From positions 2,296,501 through 2,360,500 of the forward strand of contig CM073325.1 of assembly GCA_037043015.1 (NCBI GenBank): a stretch of 64,000 nucleotides of DNA, read 5' to 3'. Each line of letters begins with the position of its first letter. Position 1 is the first letter of the stretch. Source of the stretch: Bryum argenteum (Eukaryota; Streptophyta; Bryopsida; Bryales; Bryaceae). Positions 24,639 to 36,315 of the stretch are shown piece after piece. The position numbers and the translations under genes were made by a program. The notes beneath the pieces are model-generated. The model had not been told where the DNA came from. It made no database searches and saw nothing but the letters and a program-made list of their open reading frames with translations.

Positions 24639-26400
24639 TGTATACCAGCTGCTAAATTCTCCTAACACCTATGCTTCAAACATCCCGATCTGTGATAATG
24701 TTGCTCATTGTCTAAGAGAATCACCATCGCCATAGCCATAGGTCAACAGGGGAGAAATCCATCCCTCCAAATTCTGAACACTACAGGGCCTTACAGTGAT
24801 TGAGCCAACTGCAGAAGCTGCTACTTTCCTGGAACGAAAGGAAACAATGGGGCTTGCAAAGGGAGACACCCTGCCTACTTCGCAAGTGCAAGCACATTCA
24901 CATCCTGGCAGAGCAGCATCTTTGATCCCATAAGAGCATGAACATCCCACAGCATTGGCACCGCATTGGTTTGCAGCAATGTCAAAAATGGCTGCTGGAC
25001 TTGTCATGAGGAGCAGCCAGACTATGATAATCTTCAAATCCACGTCCCTGGCTAACGGTTCCGCATCAGCAAGTGGTCATACCCCCAGTCTGCGCTGTGC
25101 AACAAGTGCATCGCCATGCGTTCAAGTGGTACGAGCTATGTAATCCTGCACGGTCGGAAAAAAATCAGCGAAGCAACCAGCTAACGTATGATGAAGGAGC
25201 TCACTGGTTTCTCACGTGGACGATAGGGCAGCTCTCGAAAGCAAAATAGGCATAATTCGCAAATTATGCGAGACAGGAGTAAGACACAAGATCCAGAGTC
25301 ACAAGCTGATTCGCGGGGTCAGAGATGCAGGGATTGAACAAGTAGCACAGTTCGACAAGATCCTGCGAGCTGCCAGCCAGCGGGGCACGAATAGGACCCA
25401 ACGTGGAACGTACTCTGCATGTGGCAGAAAGGAAGGGATGGAGTGACATAAAGGGGAAGGGGAGCAAGACACTTCTGGCGTGCTGGTCGATTAGGTACAC
25501 GCCATCGAAGCCACAGTATGGAGATCCCAGGCTTGCACTTGAGTAACACACTACTCAGGAGCAAGCAGCCAGCACCAAGCACTACTCGCGCTGTCAGAGC
25601 TCCCTTACCGACCTTTAAAGCTGTGCAGCCTGGCGACGTCAGGGTTATGCCGGACTGCCGGCAAAAGCTGCAGCCTCTGTCGGTCCCTCTAATCCGAACA
25701 TGAATTTTCCACTCACTGTAACATTCCTCCGCAGCTGCCTTCAACAAAAAGAATCTAGTTGCTCTCCGTAACACCCTTTAAAAAGGAATATCTACATTCT
25801 TTTAAACATTCTTTTAAGCTTCGACTGCCCTGAAACAAGAAGTCAGGGCCACTCAACACGCATCATGCGTGTGTGTCAGCCTTTTGCGTCTGATTCTTGT
25901 TTCCATCTACATTACAGTGTGAAAGGTTGAATTCCTCACAACGGGAGTGTTATGATTGCTGGCTTCTCCCACCTAAACATGCGAACTATCACCGCTACCC
26001 GGTAAAGTCTTTCCACTGAAGTTTCTTCCTCACTGTTCCAAAATGATGAATACTCCCGACAGTGTGCAGTGAAAGGTTCCATCATTGAGCTCCTCAAAGA
26101 GGTTGGCTAAATGCACCTAAAGTTTGAAGTGTTATTAAACAAACCCTGAAAGCGCGGGCACGAAACTGGTTCGAAAATCTTCAACATCGCAGTCGCCCGC
26201 TTCAATTCCTTCATAACAATGTGAACCTTAAGGTGTAATGAAGCTGATTGGCGTACCTTAAAAGATTCATTCAATTGCTCGACGTCTCTTTCTGGTGTCA
26301 GTATGCTCGTGACTCTGTCTCGAAAAGGTGAATGCAGTCACATGCTCATAGCTACCTTGATTGCTGGTCTCCAGCAATATGAACAGGGACGTGAAACTCA
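24639..26400. other. 5' flank of NPH3-like gene B and spacer
   Basis: No supported gene. A 112-codon minus-strand frame (24705-25043) is hydrophobic then Cys-rich, but opens with GTG and has no early ATG, so it is not called. Promoter elements could not be identified with confidence. Confidence 0.45.
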
Positions 26401-26401
26401 A

Positions 26402-26490
26402 TAATGATAGATAGATAGAAGATAGATAGAAACTCCGGTCCCTTTCTAAGGGGCCGGCGTGAATGAAGTGTCCGTTCGTAATGCAACTCA
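26402..26490 (-). mobile_element. SINE-like repeat, copy 4 (3' end only)
   Basis: On the minus strand it reads TTACGAACGGACACTTCATT, then CACGCCGGCCCC, GGGACCGGAGTTTC and a (TCTA)n tail. It is nearly identical to the 3' end of copy 1. A 3'-end-only copy with a simple-repeat tail fits 5' truncation during retroposition. Confidence 0.65.
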
Positions 26491-27535
26491 ATAATGATAC
26501 CATATAATTCACTTGTTGCTCTCCTTCAACCTCGAGACAGGAGCGCCAAGAAATCACGAAGTGTAAGAGCTTTTCCTCAAAGCCAAACCCGGTTGCTGCA
26601 TCATTCACCCTCTCCAAATGCCGAAAGGCTATTCCTTCGTGGTTGCTTGACTTACAATGCTTACCATCATCACTACTTTTCGAGAGGAAGATGCGAATGG
26701 GACACTGCGTCATCAGCCGTTGTCGTGGCACAAAAAGGATGCGACACAGATGTGGCATCAAATTAGAAAGAAAAACTCCTGGTTGTCATAAAAGAGATTG
26801 CGGCGAGTGTCCGTATTCTAAAGCGCAATCTACAGTGACTTCCTTTTGCCGTTTCTGGCGGTCGGGCGGTAGTGTCGTGGCAGTGTCCTCTCAAGCGGCG
26901 TGAGCCGCAGCTAAAAATAGCCGAGTAGCGGCCATCTCATGGCTATCAACGTTTGCCATTATTCCGCGTCTGCCACGGCTGCAAATCATTGCGACGACGG
27001 TACAAAAGAAGTGCATTTCTTGCTTTTTTGTTCGGCGTCTGTCCGATAGCGTGTGATTCTTGTGGCTCGAGAGCAGACAACAATGCAAGATAAAAAGGCT
27101 TGCGATGGAATGCTTGACCGGTTTATCGTTATACTGCGACCTCCGACTCCATTGCGTCTTGTTCGTTGGCATTGCGCATTAACTGTAAGCATCTCGCCGT
27201 GCGAGAATGATGTCGCAGTGATCAGTACTACCAGGACAGTGGCGCTCTTTGCATGCGATTACGACCACCGCTGACTTGAACCTCGTAATCTTTCTGCTGA
27301 TTTTGAAAGTGTGTTACGGAGAATGAGTTTTTCGCGCTGTGAGTGTTCGATAGTGCGAGTACACGATTCGTCAAGCAGCAAACCGATCGACTATTAGCAA
27401 CCCTCATCGCCATTCAGAGTAATTGAAACCCTAAATTCTGGATTTGAATTTGTCGGTGGCGCCTTTTCTCACGATACCTTGCAAGTATCCTCATCTTCAA
27501 AACAAGAACACCAATCTTTCTTTGTGAGGTTGGCA
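26491..27535. other. intergenic, no gene recognised
   Basis: Several short frames on both strands, none with recognisable content. Confidence 0.45.
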
Positions 27536-27670
27536 TGTATAAAATGCCCGTTCGTCCAATCTTTCATGACATGCCCACCAGACATAGCAACAATGGCAAA
27601 GGACTACTAACCTCTCTCAGGGTGGACTTACAAATCAACCCTTACGGACACTTGACAAATTCTCCCAGAA
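27536..27670 (-). mobile_element. SINE-like repeat, copy 5 (diverged)
   Basis: The reverse complement contains GAGAGAGGTTAGTAGTCC followed by a GGGCATG... segment and GGACGAACGGGCATTTTAT. It aligns in order with the middle of copies 2 and 3. The ends are not resolved. Confidence 0.5.
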
Positions 27671-27739
27671 GCACTTGTTTACACCAAACCAACAATGAAA
27701 GGCTGTGGTGTTGTGTATACTGTAAAACAAGGTAGTGAG

Positions 27740-28671
27740 GTACTAAGGTATTCAAGGAATGTGGACCTTGATTTGGGTATTAAAGATGATAATGGATACA
27801 TGCTTTTTGAATCTGAACCATACAATCTTGTAGTAAACTCATTGTAGATCGTGTAGACCAAAATTAGTATCTTGAAGCCTTGTGAATTGCCAAATCATAA
27901 TGTATTAGTACCCAAAACAAACTACAAAATTTCATCATATTTACTTTAAAGTGGAGATTTTACCAACAGAGCTACTTTAATGGAAAAAAATTTCATTTAG
28001 AAAGTTGTTCATCTCAATAATACCCTTTTACCGAAAGTATTCATCAAAATAATTTATTGTCTCAAATAATAGCATTGCAATGGTGAAAATTTTGAAAATA
28101 TCTTTACAGGAAACATAGTCCAAAAATTAGACCCTTTGCACTCAAATCTATGCCTTATCTTCATATCATTTTTAATTTAGTCAAGATTTCAACCACTAAA
28201 ACTAGATAGTGTTAGATTATCTGTGTAACAAAATAAAGTTGAAGGAAGTAAATGAAGGTGATATGGCTCCTCAATAATAATTTATTCTTTCTCATTATTT
28301 ACTCTATATACATCGTAATACCAAATTGTTCGGATCAGAAAATTCCTACTAGAAAGTTTGTCTTCAACGGAACATTATGATCATGTAATTTTTTTGAAAA
28401 TCACTTATTATTTCACATATTAATCTACAATGGTAAAACATGTCCTATGTTCAAAAATCTAAAACCAAAAGTAGTTTTCACAAAAGGGTGCCATTGATTT
28501 ATACTCATTGTACAAGTTTGTAATTCTTAGAGAGAAAGTAGACTCAATTTGGAACCAAACTCAAGAAATTTTGTCAAAAAAGGACTGTGAATGAAGATGT
28601 TATGACTCTTCAAAGTTTCTCCCCTTCAACCAAAATATTGTTTTCTGACATCAAGGACTACTAGGGGTTAA
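27740..28671. mobile_element. ~0.93 kb TTAA-ended non-coding repeat (copy in + orientation)
   Basis: The right end reads GGACTACTAGGGG-TTAA (TTAA at 28668-28671), the same terminal motif as the MITEs. The interior matches 7.2-8.55 kb in the same orientation and 39.40-40.31 kb in reverse. The left terminus is not clear. There is no ORF, so this is a larger non-autonomous relative of the TTAA family. Confidence 0.65.
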
Positions 28672-29637
28672 TAGTAATATAGACTATGTTTTTTGAAGTG
28701 GTACTGATACTAACATTCGTTGAGTTTTGACAAAAGGTTATCGACTTAAATAAATTCCACTACCCTTTTACCTTCGTTGGGTGATCAAAGAGTAAAGGAG
28801 TAGGAACTCTACATGTGTAGGTGATTTTGTTTTGTTTTGTTTTGTTTTTTGATGATATGATCTTAAGGACCCTCAGTTGAATCAAGTTGCATGAGATGTT
28901 GTTGAAAGCAGATGTTTTTTAGGGGTATGGGCAAGGATTGGATCGCGGATGGGGGGATGAATTCGGAGATGTTGAATTCAAAGTAGTTATAACCCCAAAA
29001 ATGACCAAAAATTACAGAAAAATGATTTTATTTTAAATTGAGCAGAAAAACAAGAGAACCTGAACTGTGCAAGTATCTCATCATTTGGAGCTCTGCAAAA
29101 ATTACGAAAAAATAACAACAAGGACCCACAAGAGTTTTTATTTTTTATTTTTTTATTTTTAAAATTTTGACGGTGGCGGGGATGAACATGATTGAAATGC
29201 TTGTGTGAGCGTGGCAATGCCGCACATGCATACTAGTTGGTATACATAATAAGGTGTTCAATAATGACTCAATTTTTATCATAGGAATTCCATAGAGATG
29301 TTACTAGTGCAAGCAATCTTTATCTATGGGAAAAAATACTAAAAAGTTATAGGAAGTCGAATCATCATTTTTGGACTCTTCTACAACCTGTCTAAAATAG
29401 TGCCTTAAAGCGACACCCTACAATGTTTGCAATGAGTACCATGTGAGTAAAAATTCCTAGAGCTCCATTATGTTACCTACTGTATACTAGACCACTCTAC
29501 TTCATTCACTACTTTCTCTATGCAGCAGTACTATGTATGTTCACATGAGAATTGGAAACACGTCATCATAGTAGAGTGGTCTGAAATGGAGCAGGTCACA
29601 GAAGGGAGCTCTAGTATTATCTGATGGCAGCTATCAA
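28672..29637. other. AT-rich intergenic, no gene recognised
   Basis: Simple TTTTG repeats at about 28827-28850 and T/A-rich sequence around 29135-29170. Nothing coding. Confidence 0.5.
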
Positions 29638-31232
29638 TTAGGGTTTAGGGTTTAAAGTGCAATGTGGTCGCTGGCCATGGAGCAGCCCGACTTCGTCGTG
29701 TGATCGTCGCCCTTGCAGCGTGCGACCTTGACCTGGTTTTCTTTGTGAGTTGATTACTTTGAGGCATAGTTTTTGATTCTACTATCAGCATTTTGTCTTC
29801 ATTATTTTCATCATTATCATCATTCTCTTCCTTTATCAGCATCTCAAGTAATAAATTTATCCCTCAAGATTGGCACATTTTCGAGCTCTCCTTTTCACGT
29901 TGTTGCTGAATCGTGAACCCCATGGCTCCTGAGGAGACCGTTCTATGAGAATAACGCACATGGGCTGCCTGGGTTTTAGCCGATTTGGATACCTGAGCAG
30001 ATTCTTTTGTAGGCTGCAGATGTTCGTTTCTCGGGAATTTCGAAATTTAGGGTTTTTATCGGAATGAGGTTTTTCCATCTGATGTAAGTAGATTGCTTCC
30101 TTGACCTCCACATTGCGTCTGCAGGTTTTAATCACAGCTTTCGTTTTGGCCTGAATGCGATTCAGAATTCTACTAGATCAGAATCTGGGACTGCATTTAG
30201 GACGTTCCTTCTACTTTGAATGTGAAGCGATTAAATCTTCTTCAGGTTCCTTGGTCCGTGCGTCACGGGCCTCTGTTGATTCTGTTGCTGTGCTAGAGCT
30301 CGTCTTCGCTTTTCAATCGGTTACGTGCTTGTTGTGCTCCAGGTGATCGCTTGATTGTGCTTGTAAAATGATTTCCGGTGTCATTTGCAATCACTCGGGT
30401 CCCAACATCCTTCACTTTGCTTCTCCACTCTCCTTATGCTCCAGGCTAGTTAGATCTATTAGGCGTAGCAGCCAATAGGTTCACAGAGTTGAGGTCATGT
30501 CTCTGCGAATTTAGTACAGGGTTATGCTCCCTGGAGGGAAAAACGAGAAAATTCAGGGTTCCTGGTGTCGTCTTCAATATCGTGCACCAGAAGTCAGATT
30601 TTATAGTTTGTACTCTGCAATCTTTTCGGTTTCTTGTTACGATCGGTTTGGGATCGTAATGAGATTCCCCCATTAGATTTGCTGTAATGTACATGGTGAT
30701 ATTGATTTATAGAAGTCCTTTTCTGTAGCTCGCGTTTTAATCAGTTGGCATCTTCGAAGCCCGGTACTGAATGGGGATGACAATGTGAAAATGCGTTAAC
30801 AATCCGTCGGATATTGGTCACTTTTCCAGTGTTAAGAAATCTGCAAGGAAGGCCGACTGTCCGGTCTGGCTTCGATCGGACAGAGCTGAAAACCAGTATG
30901 TTTTCTAGGTCACGGCGTTCAGATTCCAGTTTTTAAATCATTAGCTTACTGCAAGGACTCTTACTTCCTAAAAGAAAATCACAAAATGATGTTACCCGCT
31001 TGCTCGAGAACACCTCTTCGAGTTGCACGGTCATTAGCGTGCCACTGGTATTTGATAGTGGATATCATTGGCATTCTATCTGTTGCTTTTGATGTACTTT
31101 TTTAAGCTGGTTTTTTGTGATAATAAGTCAATCTCAAGTGACAGCTTCGCTGCCTCATGTCATTGCCATCCTTATCGAGAAAAGCTTGACCATTTTCTTG
31201 GGCTCGCAGGGCGCACGAGTGATGCAGGTTAG
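29638..31232 (+). promoter_or_regulatory. upstream region and probable 5' leader of the maturase-like gene
   Basis: Two joined telo-box motifs (TTAGGGTTTAGGGTTT) lie at about 29638-29653; telo-boxes are common near transcription starts of plant housekeeping genes. TTTTCTTGGGCTCGCAG ending at 31209 looks like a splice acceptor, suggesting a 5' UTR intron that ends 23 bases before the start codon. An overlapping upstream ORF follows. The transcription start is not determined. Confidence 0.4.
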
Positions 31233-31251
31233 ATGGCGTCTCGGCTCTTGA
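31222..31251 (+). other. upstream ORF overlapping the maturase-like start codon
   Basis: An ATG at 31222 opens a 9-codon frame (MQVRWRLGS) ending in TGA at 31249-31251. It is out of frame with, and overlaps, the main ATG at 31233. If it is in the mature mRNA, it would lower initiation at the main start. Confidence 0.55.
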
Positions 31252-33119
31252 GGGTCCTAGCGCGTGATGTGACCCGCGCAGGGAGAGGAGGAGGCCGAGA
31301 TGTGGCCCGCGCAGGGAGAGAAGGAGGCCGAGGTCTGCCACTTCACAATCGAATCCTCCTTTCGCAGAAACAGACTCCTCATATATCATCCTCTCTTTCA
31401 AATAATAGTCTGTCCTCTCCATGGCCAGTGAGAGGAGCAGCGAACAACGCATTAAACATTGTTCGCTACTTGGAAGGAATCGACGACGAGAACGATGACC
31501 CTCCACATCTTGAAAGCTCCGATGCAGACGAACCAGTAGAAGATCTCGGAAGCCCTACCAGTACAGACGAGGAGGCAGCCGATGACGTCGAAGCAGAGCT
31601 AAGCGAATTGGAATACGATAGTGAACAAGATGAAGAATTTTTTGAAGAGAAATCCAGTGATGGGGAAGAGATGGGGAGGGACAGCGATCTGGAAGGCTGG
31701 GAAACTGCTGCAAGGTTGAAACCACATGCAGATGGAATGTATAGACACGTGATAGACACAATAGCAAATCCAGATGCCTTGTCCTTAGCCTTCGATAACA
31801 TCAAGAAAAAATACGGGAAACTGATATTCCGGTCACAGGAAAGCATCGACTGGCGATGGTGCGAGGAGACAGCCGATGCATTACGATCTGGAACATACGC
31901 ATTCCACCCCGTAAGACACATAAACGTTCCCGTCCTTGGTCAATCAGAGAAAATGAGATCAATCAGGGTCGTCAGCCCGAAGGACCAGATTATACTCGAG
32001 GCTTTTCGAGCTGCTTTAGACAAAATCTACTCCCCTTTAGCCTCCCCGTACGTTCACAGCTCCAAACACACCGCACTTGAGCAGGTGAAGTACACTTGGC
32101 GAGGCACCTCATGGTTCCTGGAGTTTGCCATCGACAAGAGCTACGACGAAACAAACCAAAAACGACTGAAGAACATTCTCTCAGAGAATATACAAGACAA
32201 GAGATTCCTTGATACGTTGTTTCAAATGTGGAACGCAGGAGTCATAGGGCTCGACAAGACTCATATCGAGGAAGGCGGAATACTCTCCTCACTCTTACGT
32301 AACATTTACTATCAGAAGCTTGACGAGGAGATTGAAGCCATCAAGAAAGAATGGAACTCCGGAGTGAAGAAACAGAATATGGACATGGTGTTCGACAAAA
32401 AGACGCTGGCGAGAATAGGAGGAGATCCCGAACAAATGAGGCTTGAGAAGCAGCGTCGTTTGAAGCTCAGTCGCAAACACTTCAACGACCCGGATTTTAC
32501 AAGGGTGCAATACGTCCGGTTTGGGGATGAGTTTCTTCTCGGTCTTGTAGGAAGCAAGGGCACAGCTTTGAGAATAATGAGTCGGTTAACGACGTTTCTG
32601 CAATCGAATTTGCAGCTCCAGTTGGATTCAGAGAAGACGCGCTTGGGTCATGCAGTGTCTGATAAGACTTTGTTCTTGGGAGCTTACATTCGTGTGCAGG
32701 ACCCCAAGGAGTTCCGAGAGGTAAGCTCCTCGTTAACTCGGGCGATAGCTCGCAAGCGAGAGCAAACAATGAGAGTGAAGGAGAAGTTGGAAGATCGGTG
32801 GACAAGGGAATGTCGAAACGTGGTGTTGAAATGTTGGACTAGAGCATACGAGAAGTGGCGTCGTGAGTTGGGTAAAGATGGAGCCAAGAAGAGAACGTTT
32901 GAAGCTGCTACGCGACAGCTGATGTCCTTGCCTGATGAGGAAAGCTCTCTCTGGCGAGAGAAAGCGCAGAATGTGTTGCATGTTTTCATCAATGCTGCGC
33001 TGCGGCAAGGGATGTTTCCTCCGGACGAAGTCGAGAGTTACTATCAAGTGCTCGATAGTCTTGAGAGAAGCTTGTCGAAGGTGCCAGTACCTGACTCTGA
33101 AGATGATCTGAACTTGTAG
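31233..33119 (+). CDS. nuclear group II intron reverse transcriptase/maturase-like protein, mitochondrial
   Basis: Single-exon gene of 628 aa. The first ~75 residues are rich in Arg and Ser and contain a near-duplicated RDVTRAGRGGG/RDVARAGREGG; this fits a mitochondrial presequence. An acidic linker (about 85-145) follows. The group II RT blocks are in order: MYRHVIDTIANPDALSLAFD, SGTYAFHPVRHINVPVLG, IRVVSPKDQIILEAFRAALD, the motif-A equivalent FAIDKSYDETNQ, EEGGILSSLLRNIYYQKLDE, YVRFGDEFLLGLVGSKG and LQLDSEKTRLGHAVSDKTLFLGAYI. The usual YADD box is here FGDE, so polymerase activity is probably lost while RNA binding and splicing may remain. A thumb/domain-X-like tail follows, with no HNH endonuclease. 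The likely origin is a mitochondrial intron ORF moved to the nucleus. Which intron it serves cannot be said. Confidence 0.88.
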   Translation: MASRLLRVLARDVTRAGRGGGRDVARAGREGGRGLPLHNRILLSQKQTPHISSSLSNNSLSSPWPVRGAANNALNIVRYLEGIDDENDDPPHLESSDADEPVEDLGSPTSTDEEAADDVEAELSELEYDSEQDEEFFEEKSSDGEEMGRDSDLEGWETAARLKPHADGMYRHVIDTIANPDALSLAFDNIKKKYGKLIFRSQESIDWRWCEETADALRSGTYAFHPVRHINVPVLGQSEKMRSIRVVSPKDQIILEAFRAALDKIYSPLASPYVHSSKHTALEQVKYTWRGTSWFLEFAIDKSYDETNQKRLKNILSENIQDKRFLDTLFQMWNAGVIGLDKTHIEEGGILSSLLRNIYYQKLDEEIEAIKKEWNSGVKKQNMDMVFDKKTLARIGGDPEQMRLEKQRRLKLSRKHFNDPDFTRVQYVRFGDEFLLGLVGSKGTALRIMSRLTTFLQSNLQLQLDSEKTRLGHAVSDKTLFLGAYIRVQDPKEFREVSSSLTRAIARKREQTMRVKEKLEDRWTRECRNVVLKCWTRAYEKWRRELGKDGAKKRTFEAATRQLMSLPDEESSLWREKAQNVLHVFINAALRQGMFPPDEVESYYQVLDSLERSLSKVPVPDSEDDLNL

Positions 33120-35541
33120 CCTTACCTAATGGTGCTCCTGTGCTGTTCATTCTCACTAATCGAGGTCTATACATGGTGAGTTCTCGCACAGGTTGTCCTA
33201 AACCCTAAACTCCGGTTATGATAATTTCCTTGCGTGTAATGAGGACTGTGTATTTAGCCTGTGTTCTGAGTTCGTTTTCATGTCAGTAGAGTTTGTTTTC
33301 TTTTATTGGTAAGTAAGAATTGGTGTATCTGTTATGTGTAGATTGCGTCAATGGCTTTAAGGCGGTTTGAGCATTGTTAGCTTGCGATGCTCCACTCAAA
33401 GGTAACATGAATTCATGTGTTTTACTTTTGTTTTTTTAGACTTTCCTTTTTATAACATCGTTGCAAACAGGGGCTCCAGCTGGGAAAATGGCATACTGTT
33501 CTGTTTCAGGAAGTGACCAGGATTGCTTACATGTATTCCCTGTTGGTGTTTCTGCAGTAATCGATTGTACGGTGCAGGCTGAGTGTGTTACCTTCCGAGC
33601 TGGACTCGTCAACCATGCGGATGAAAAGTCACCAGTCATATTCAAATTCAAGGTAATAGCTGAGCTGCCAACCTACTATCATATCAATTGCTACCTACAC
33701 TGATTGTTATAACGAGAATGGATGTCTTCGTGTTTGTAGGGTTTCTCCAACTTTGAACATCGCAGTGAATTATAAACACTTCCAGGCACATTTCGATCAT
33801 AAATAGATGATCGTGATTGACCCTCACAGATGCCCAAGGTTGTAATTTACATGCGTTCCTACTTGTGTTGCAGACAATCTTGCTCCTGCACGTTGTTCGG
33901 AGCTGTACGATGTGAGGTGCCCTTAAAAGTGTTGGGAATCTTTTGTGTACGTAAGCTCTCATACAAATTGGTTCGCCGTTTTGGAAGCAACTTTTTGTAC
34001 CACCCCTTATCAGTAAATTGTTGTTAGAAAGCCTGCCGCCTCTTTGGAGGACCGCGCTCCTTGCTCATCAGGATTTCAGTAATACCCATAAATTCATTTC
34101 TTTGTAGCATCATCAGAAAGGATGGATCATCACTGCCCATTTTAATGTCTATTTCCCGGAGCTTTGCGATTCATTGGCATCGGATTGCAGAAATCTTGCA
34201 TGAGCATGCAAACTCTACAAGGATATGACAAGGGCGGGACTACGCTGGTCCCTATATCTGGGGAAGAAATGGACTTCGGACCCACATGATCCCATTCTTG
34301 CTCGTGATTGCTTACAGTTAAATGGCATCAAATCCGTAGATGTGAACAGCCTGTCGATGCAAATTTCTTTGAAATTGAACGCCTGTTGTGTCCATGTTGA
34401 AATTGAAGGCCTGTTTGTGTGGTATACTGTGGATGTGAGATAAGTTTAGACTTACTCACAAGTGCATAACTACCTAGAATGATGTGTCATTATATTAAGA
34501 ATCTAGTTTCTCTATTCCAGTACAGTGTTTTCTGCTGAGACAAATCTATGCTCTCAACACAAATCTTTCATTCTTATTACACTGATAGTAAGTGCAAGTT
34601 TTTCACACATCCGAGATTCGTGACATGGAGGCATTAATCACCAAGAGTACAAACCACTACAACGATTGAAAATTGTCTTTACCTTGTGTGGCTGGAAAAT
34701 ACTAAGATGACAGATACAACAGGAGCGAGTAGAGATGATGAATGCTTCTGAAAGAAGACGGAAGCTTCCGAAAGAAGACGGAAGAAATCATAAGCCACAG
34801 CACCATTGCTTACATCAAAATATGATCTACAATAGAATAGAGAAATGTGCAGTAAAAAAGAGATACGTGCTCTACAGAAACCAAAAGGACGAGCGGCTCC
34901 GTTAGTGTTCGATCATAATAACTTCAGATGCGCAGCGGCAAAGCGGAGCTCTAGTTTCCATAATATCAATGAAGTAAGCTTTTCTATTATACCAAAGTGA
35001 GCATCAGTTGCGATACTTGTGACTATCCTAAAATAGTGAGTATACTGCATCACAAAAGGATGAACTCAAACCCTCTTTAGGTCAATTGTGAACCTATGCT
35101 TGGATGTCAATGCGCACACCAATGAACTCTTAAGCCCTCTGAGGATGAACACTGTATCAGCACTAACTCCTACCTGGTTCCTACGCTGCACTACACTTGT
35201 CTACACCCTTGAACATGAGAAAGATATTCATAGCTGACGCAATTACAATTGTAGCGTCGCATAACGATGGGTTTGTATCAATCCTGCTCTCGATATGTTC
35301 ACATCCCTGCTCGAAGAGCAAACATGTGCACCTCCTGTTCTCCAAAACATTCGTTCATGTTGGTCCTTGCAGAATTCACTATCTGCATTAAAAGAAACAA
35401 CAGTTATAAGCATCAATTTCATACGAATTGAGGCTTAGGTTGTGCAGCAGCTTCACAGATTGCGAGTGAGTGGCTCACCTTGTTCGAGAACGGTGAATTC
35501 GAATGCATGCCTGGTTCGTGAGGAAGTGAAGCTGAGGAATG
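33120..35541. other. 3' flanks of convergent genes and spacer
   Basis: Lies between the maturase-like gene (+) and the RING gene (-). Short frames at 33461-33703 and 34225-34443 have no recognisable content. GAAGCTTCCGAAAGAAGACG is duplicated near 34750-34785. Confidence 0.5.
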
Positions 35542-36315
35542 TTATTCGACATCTTCGTCAAGAATTACTATTGAAGTTTTCGTCTCCTCCACTGTGGCAG
35601 CAGTTTGGGCATCCAGCAGCTGTTGATCATAGAAAGCGATGTCCATTCCAGCATCCAAAAACTTCCAAAGCTCCACAGCAAACATTTCAGCATCCTCGAA
35701 CACAAAAGGTCGCACCGCAGCAGCGACAGAGCTGCACCAATTCTTCCAAGTGGCGTCTTTCGGCACATCAGGTCGAAACATTGAGCTTCGTGTTCGCTTT
35801 TGGAGAGACTCCACCACGCCGACCACATGGTGGGTGACCATGGCGACATCGTCGTCCTGCATCAACGCCTCGAGCTCCCGACGCACCCAGCACGGCAACC
35901 ACTTGTTGGCTTTCACAACCCCGCTCACGCTCCGCGTTCTCGGATTCGGTGTGGGATCGAATTCAGCAGGGGCGGCTCCTTTCTGGTGATACGCGGCCAA
36001 GCGGCGTCGGTGAGCTTCCAGGAGGCGGAACTGGCGGCCGTCCGGTGCGAGCAGGAAGTCGCGCTGAAACTTGGAGCTTGACACTAAGTCGTGCACAATT
36101 GATGTATAGTGCGTCTTGCAAAGGGGACACTCGAGCGGAGGAGCGGACACTCTAGGATTGTTACCGCTCTTCGCCGCGGACGCGGCCAGCACCATCTCCG
36201 ACCATTGCAGAATGCAGTGGTAACAAAAGCGGTGAAAACACTGGTCCAGAAACGCTTCCCCTGAAACAGTCTCTAAGCAAATTGGACACGACTCGGCATC
36301 ACTGCTTCCTGCCAT
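35542..36315 (-). CDS. RING-HC zinc finger protein (probable E3 ubiquitin ligase)
   Basis: Single exon, 257 aa from the first ATG (36315); upstream in-frame GTG codons are not used. The RING lies at the N terminus: C10-x2-C13, C26-x-H28-x2-C31-x2-C34, then a long loop to C63-P-L-C66. Zn ligands are complete, and the loop (W38 onwards, Ala/Ser rich) is longer than usual. The rest has no second known domain. It has basic stretches (EAHRRRLAAYHQKG, WVRRELEAL), a Trp-rich patch (TWKNWCSSVAAAVRPFVFED) and an acidic end (IVILDEDVE). It probably acts as an E3 with an unknown substrate. It is transcribed divergently from the YEATS gene; the start codons are 466 bp apart. Confidence 0.85.
   Translation of the reverse strand: MAGSSDAESCPICLETVSGEAFLDQCFHRFCYHCILQWSEMVLAASAAKSGNNPRVSAPPLECPLCKTHYTSIVHDLVSSSKFQRDFLLAPDGRQFRLLEAHRRRLAAYHQKGAAPAEFDPTPNPRTRSVSGVVKANKWLPCWVRRELEALMQDDDVAMVTHHVVGVVESLQKRTRSSMFRPDVPKDATWKNWCSSVAAAVRPFVFEDAEMFAVELWKFLDAGMDIAFYDQQLLDAQTAATVEETKTSIVILDEDVE

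Noticed and set aside
24705..25043. Minus-strand frame with a hydrophobic start and many Cys residues, like a small secreted peptide, just upstream of NPH3-like gene B
   Set aside because: The frame opens with GTG and has no ATG before the hydrophobic segment. No acceptor site or family match supports it, and it lies in the probable 5' region of gene B.
26267..26761. 164-codon minus-strand ORF
   Set aside because: It runs through a SINE-like 3' end and simple TCTA repeats. The remainder has no recognisable content.
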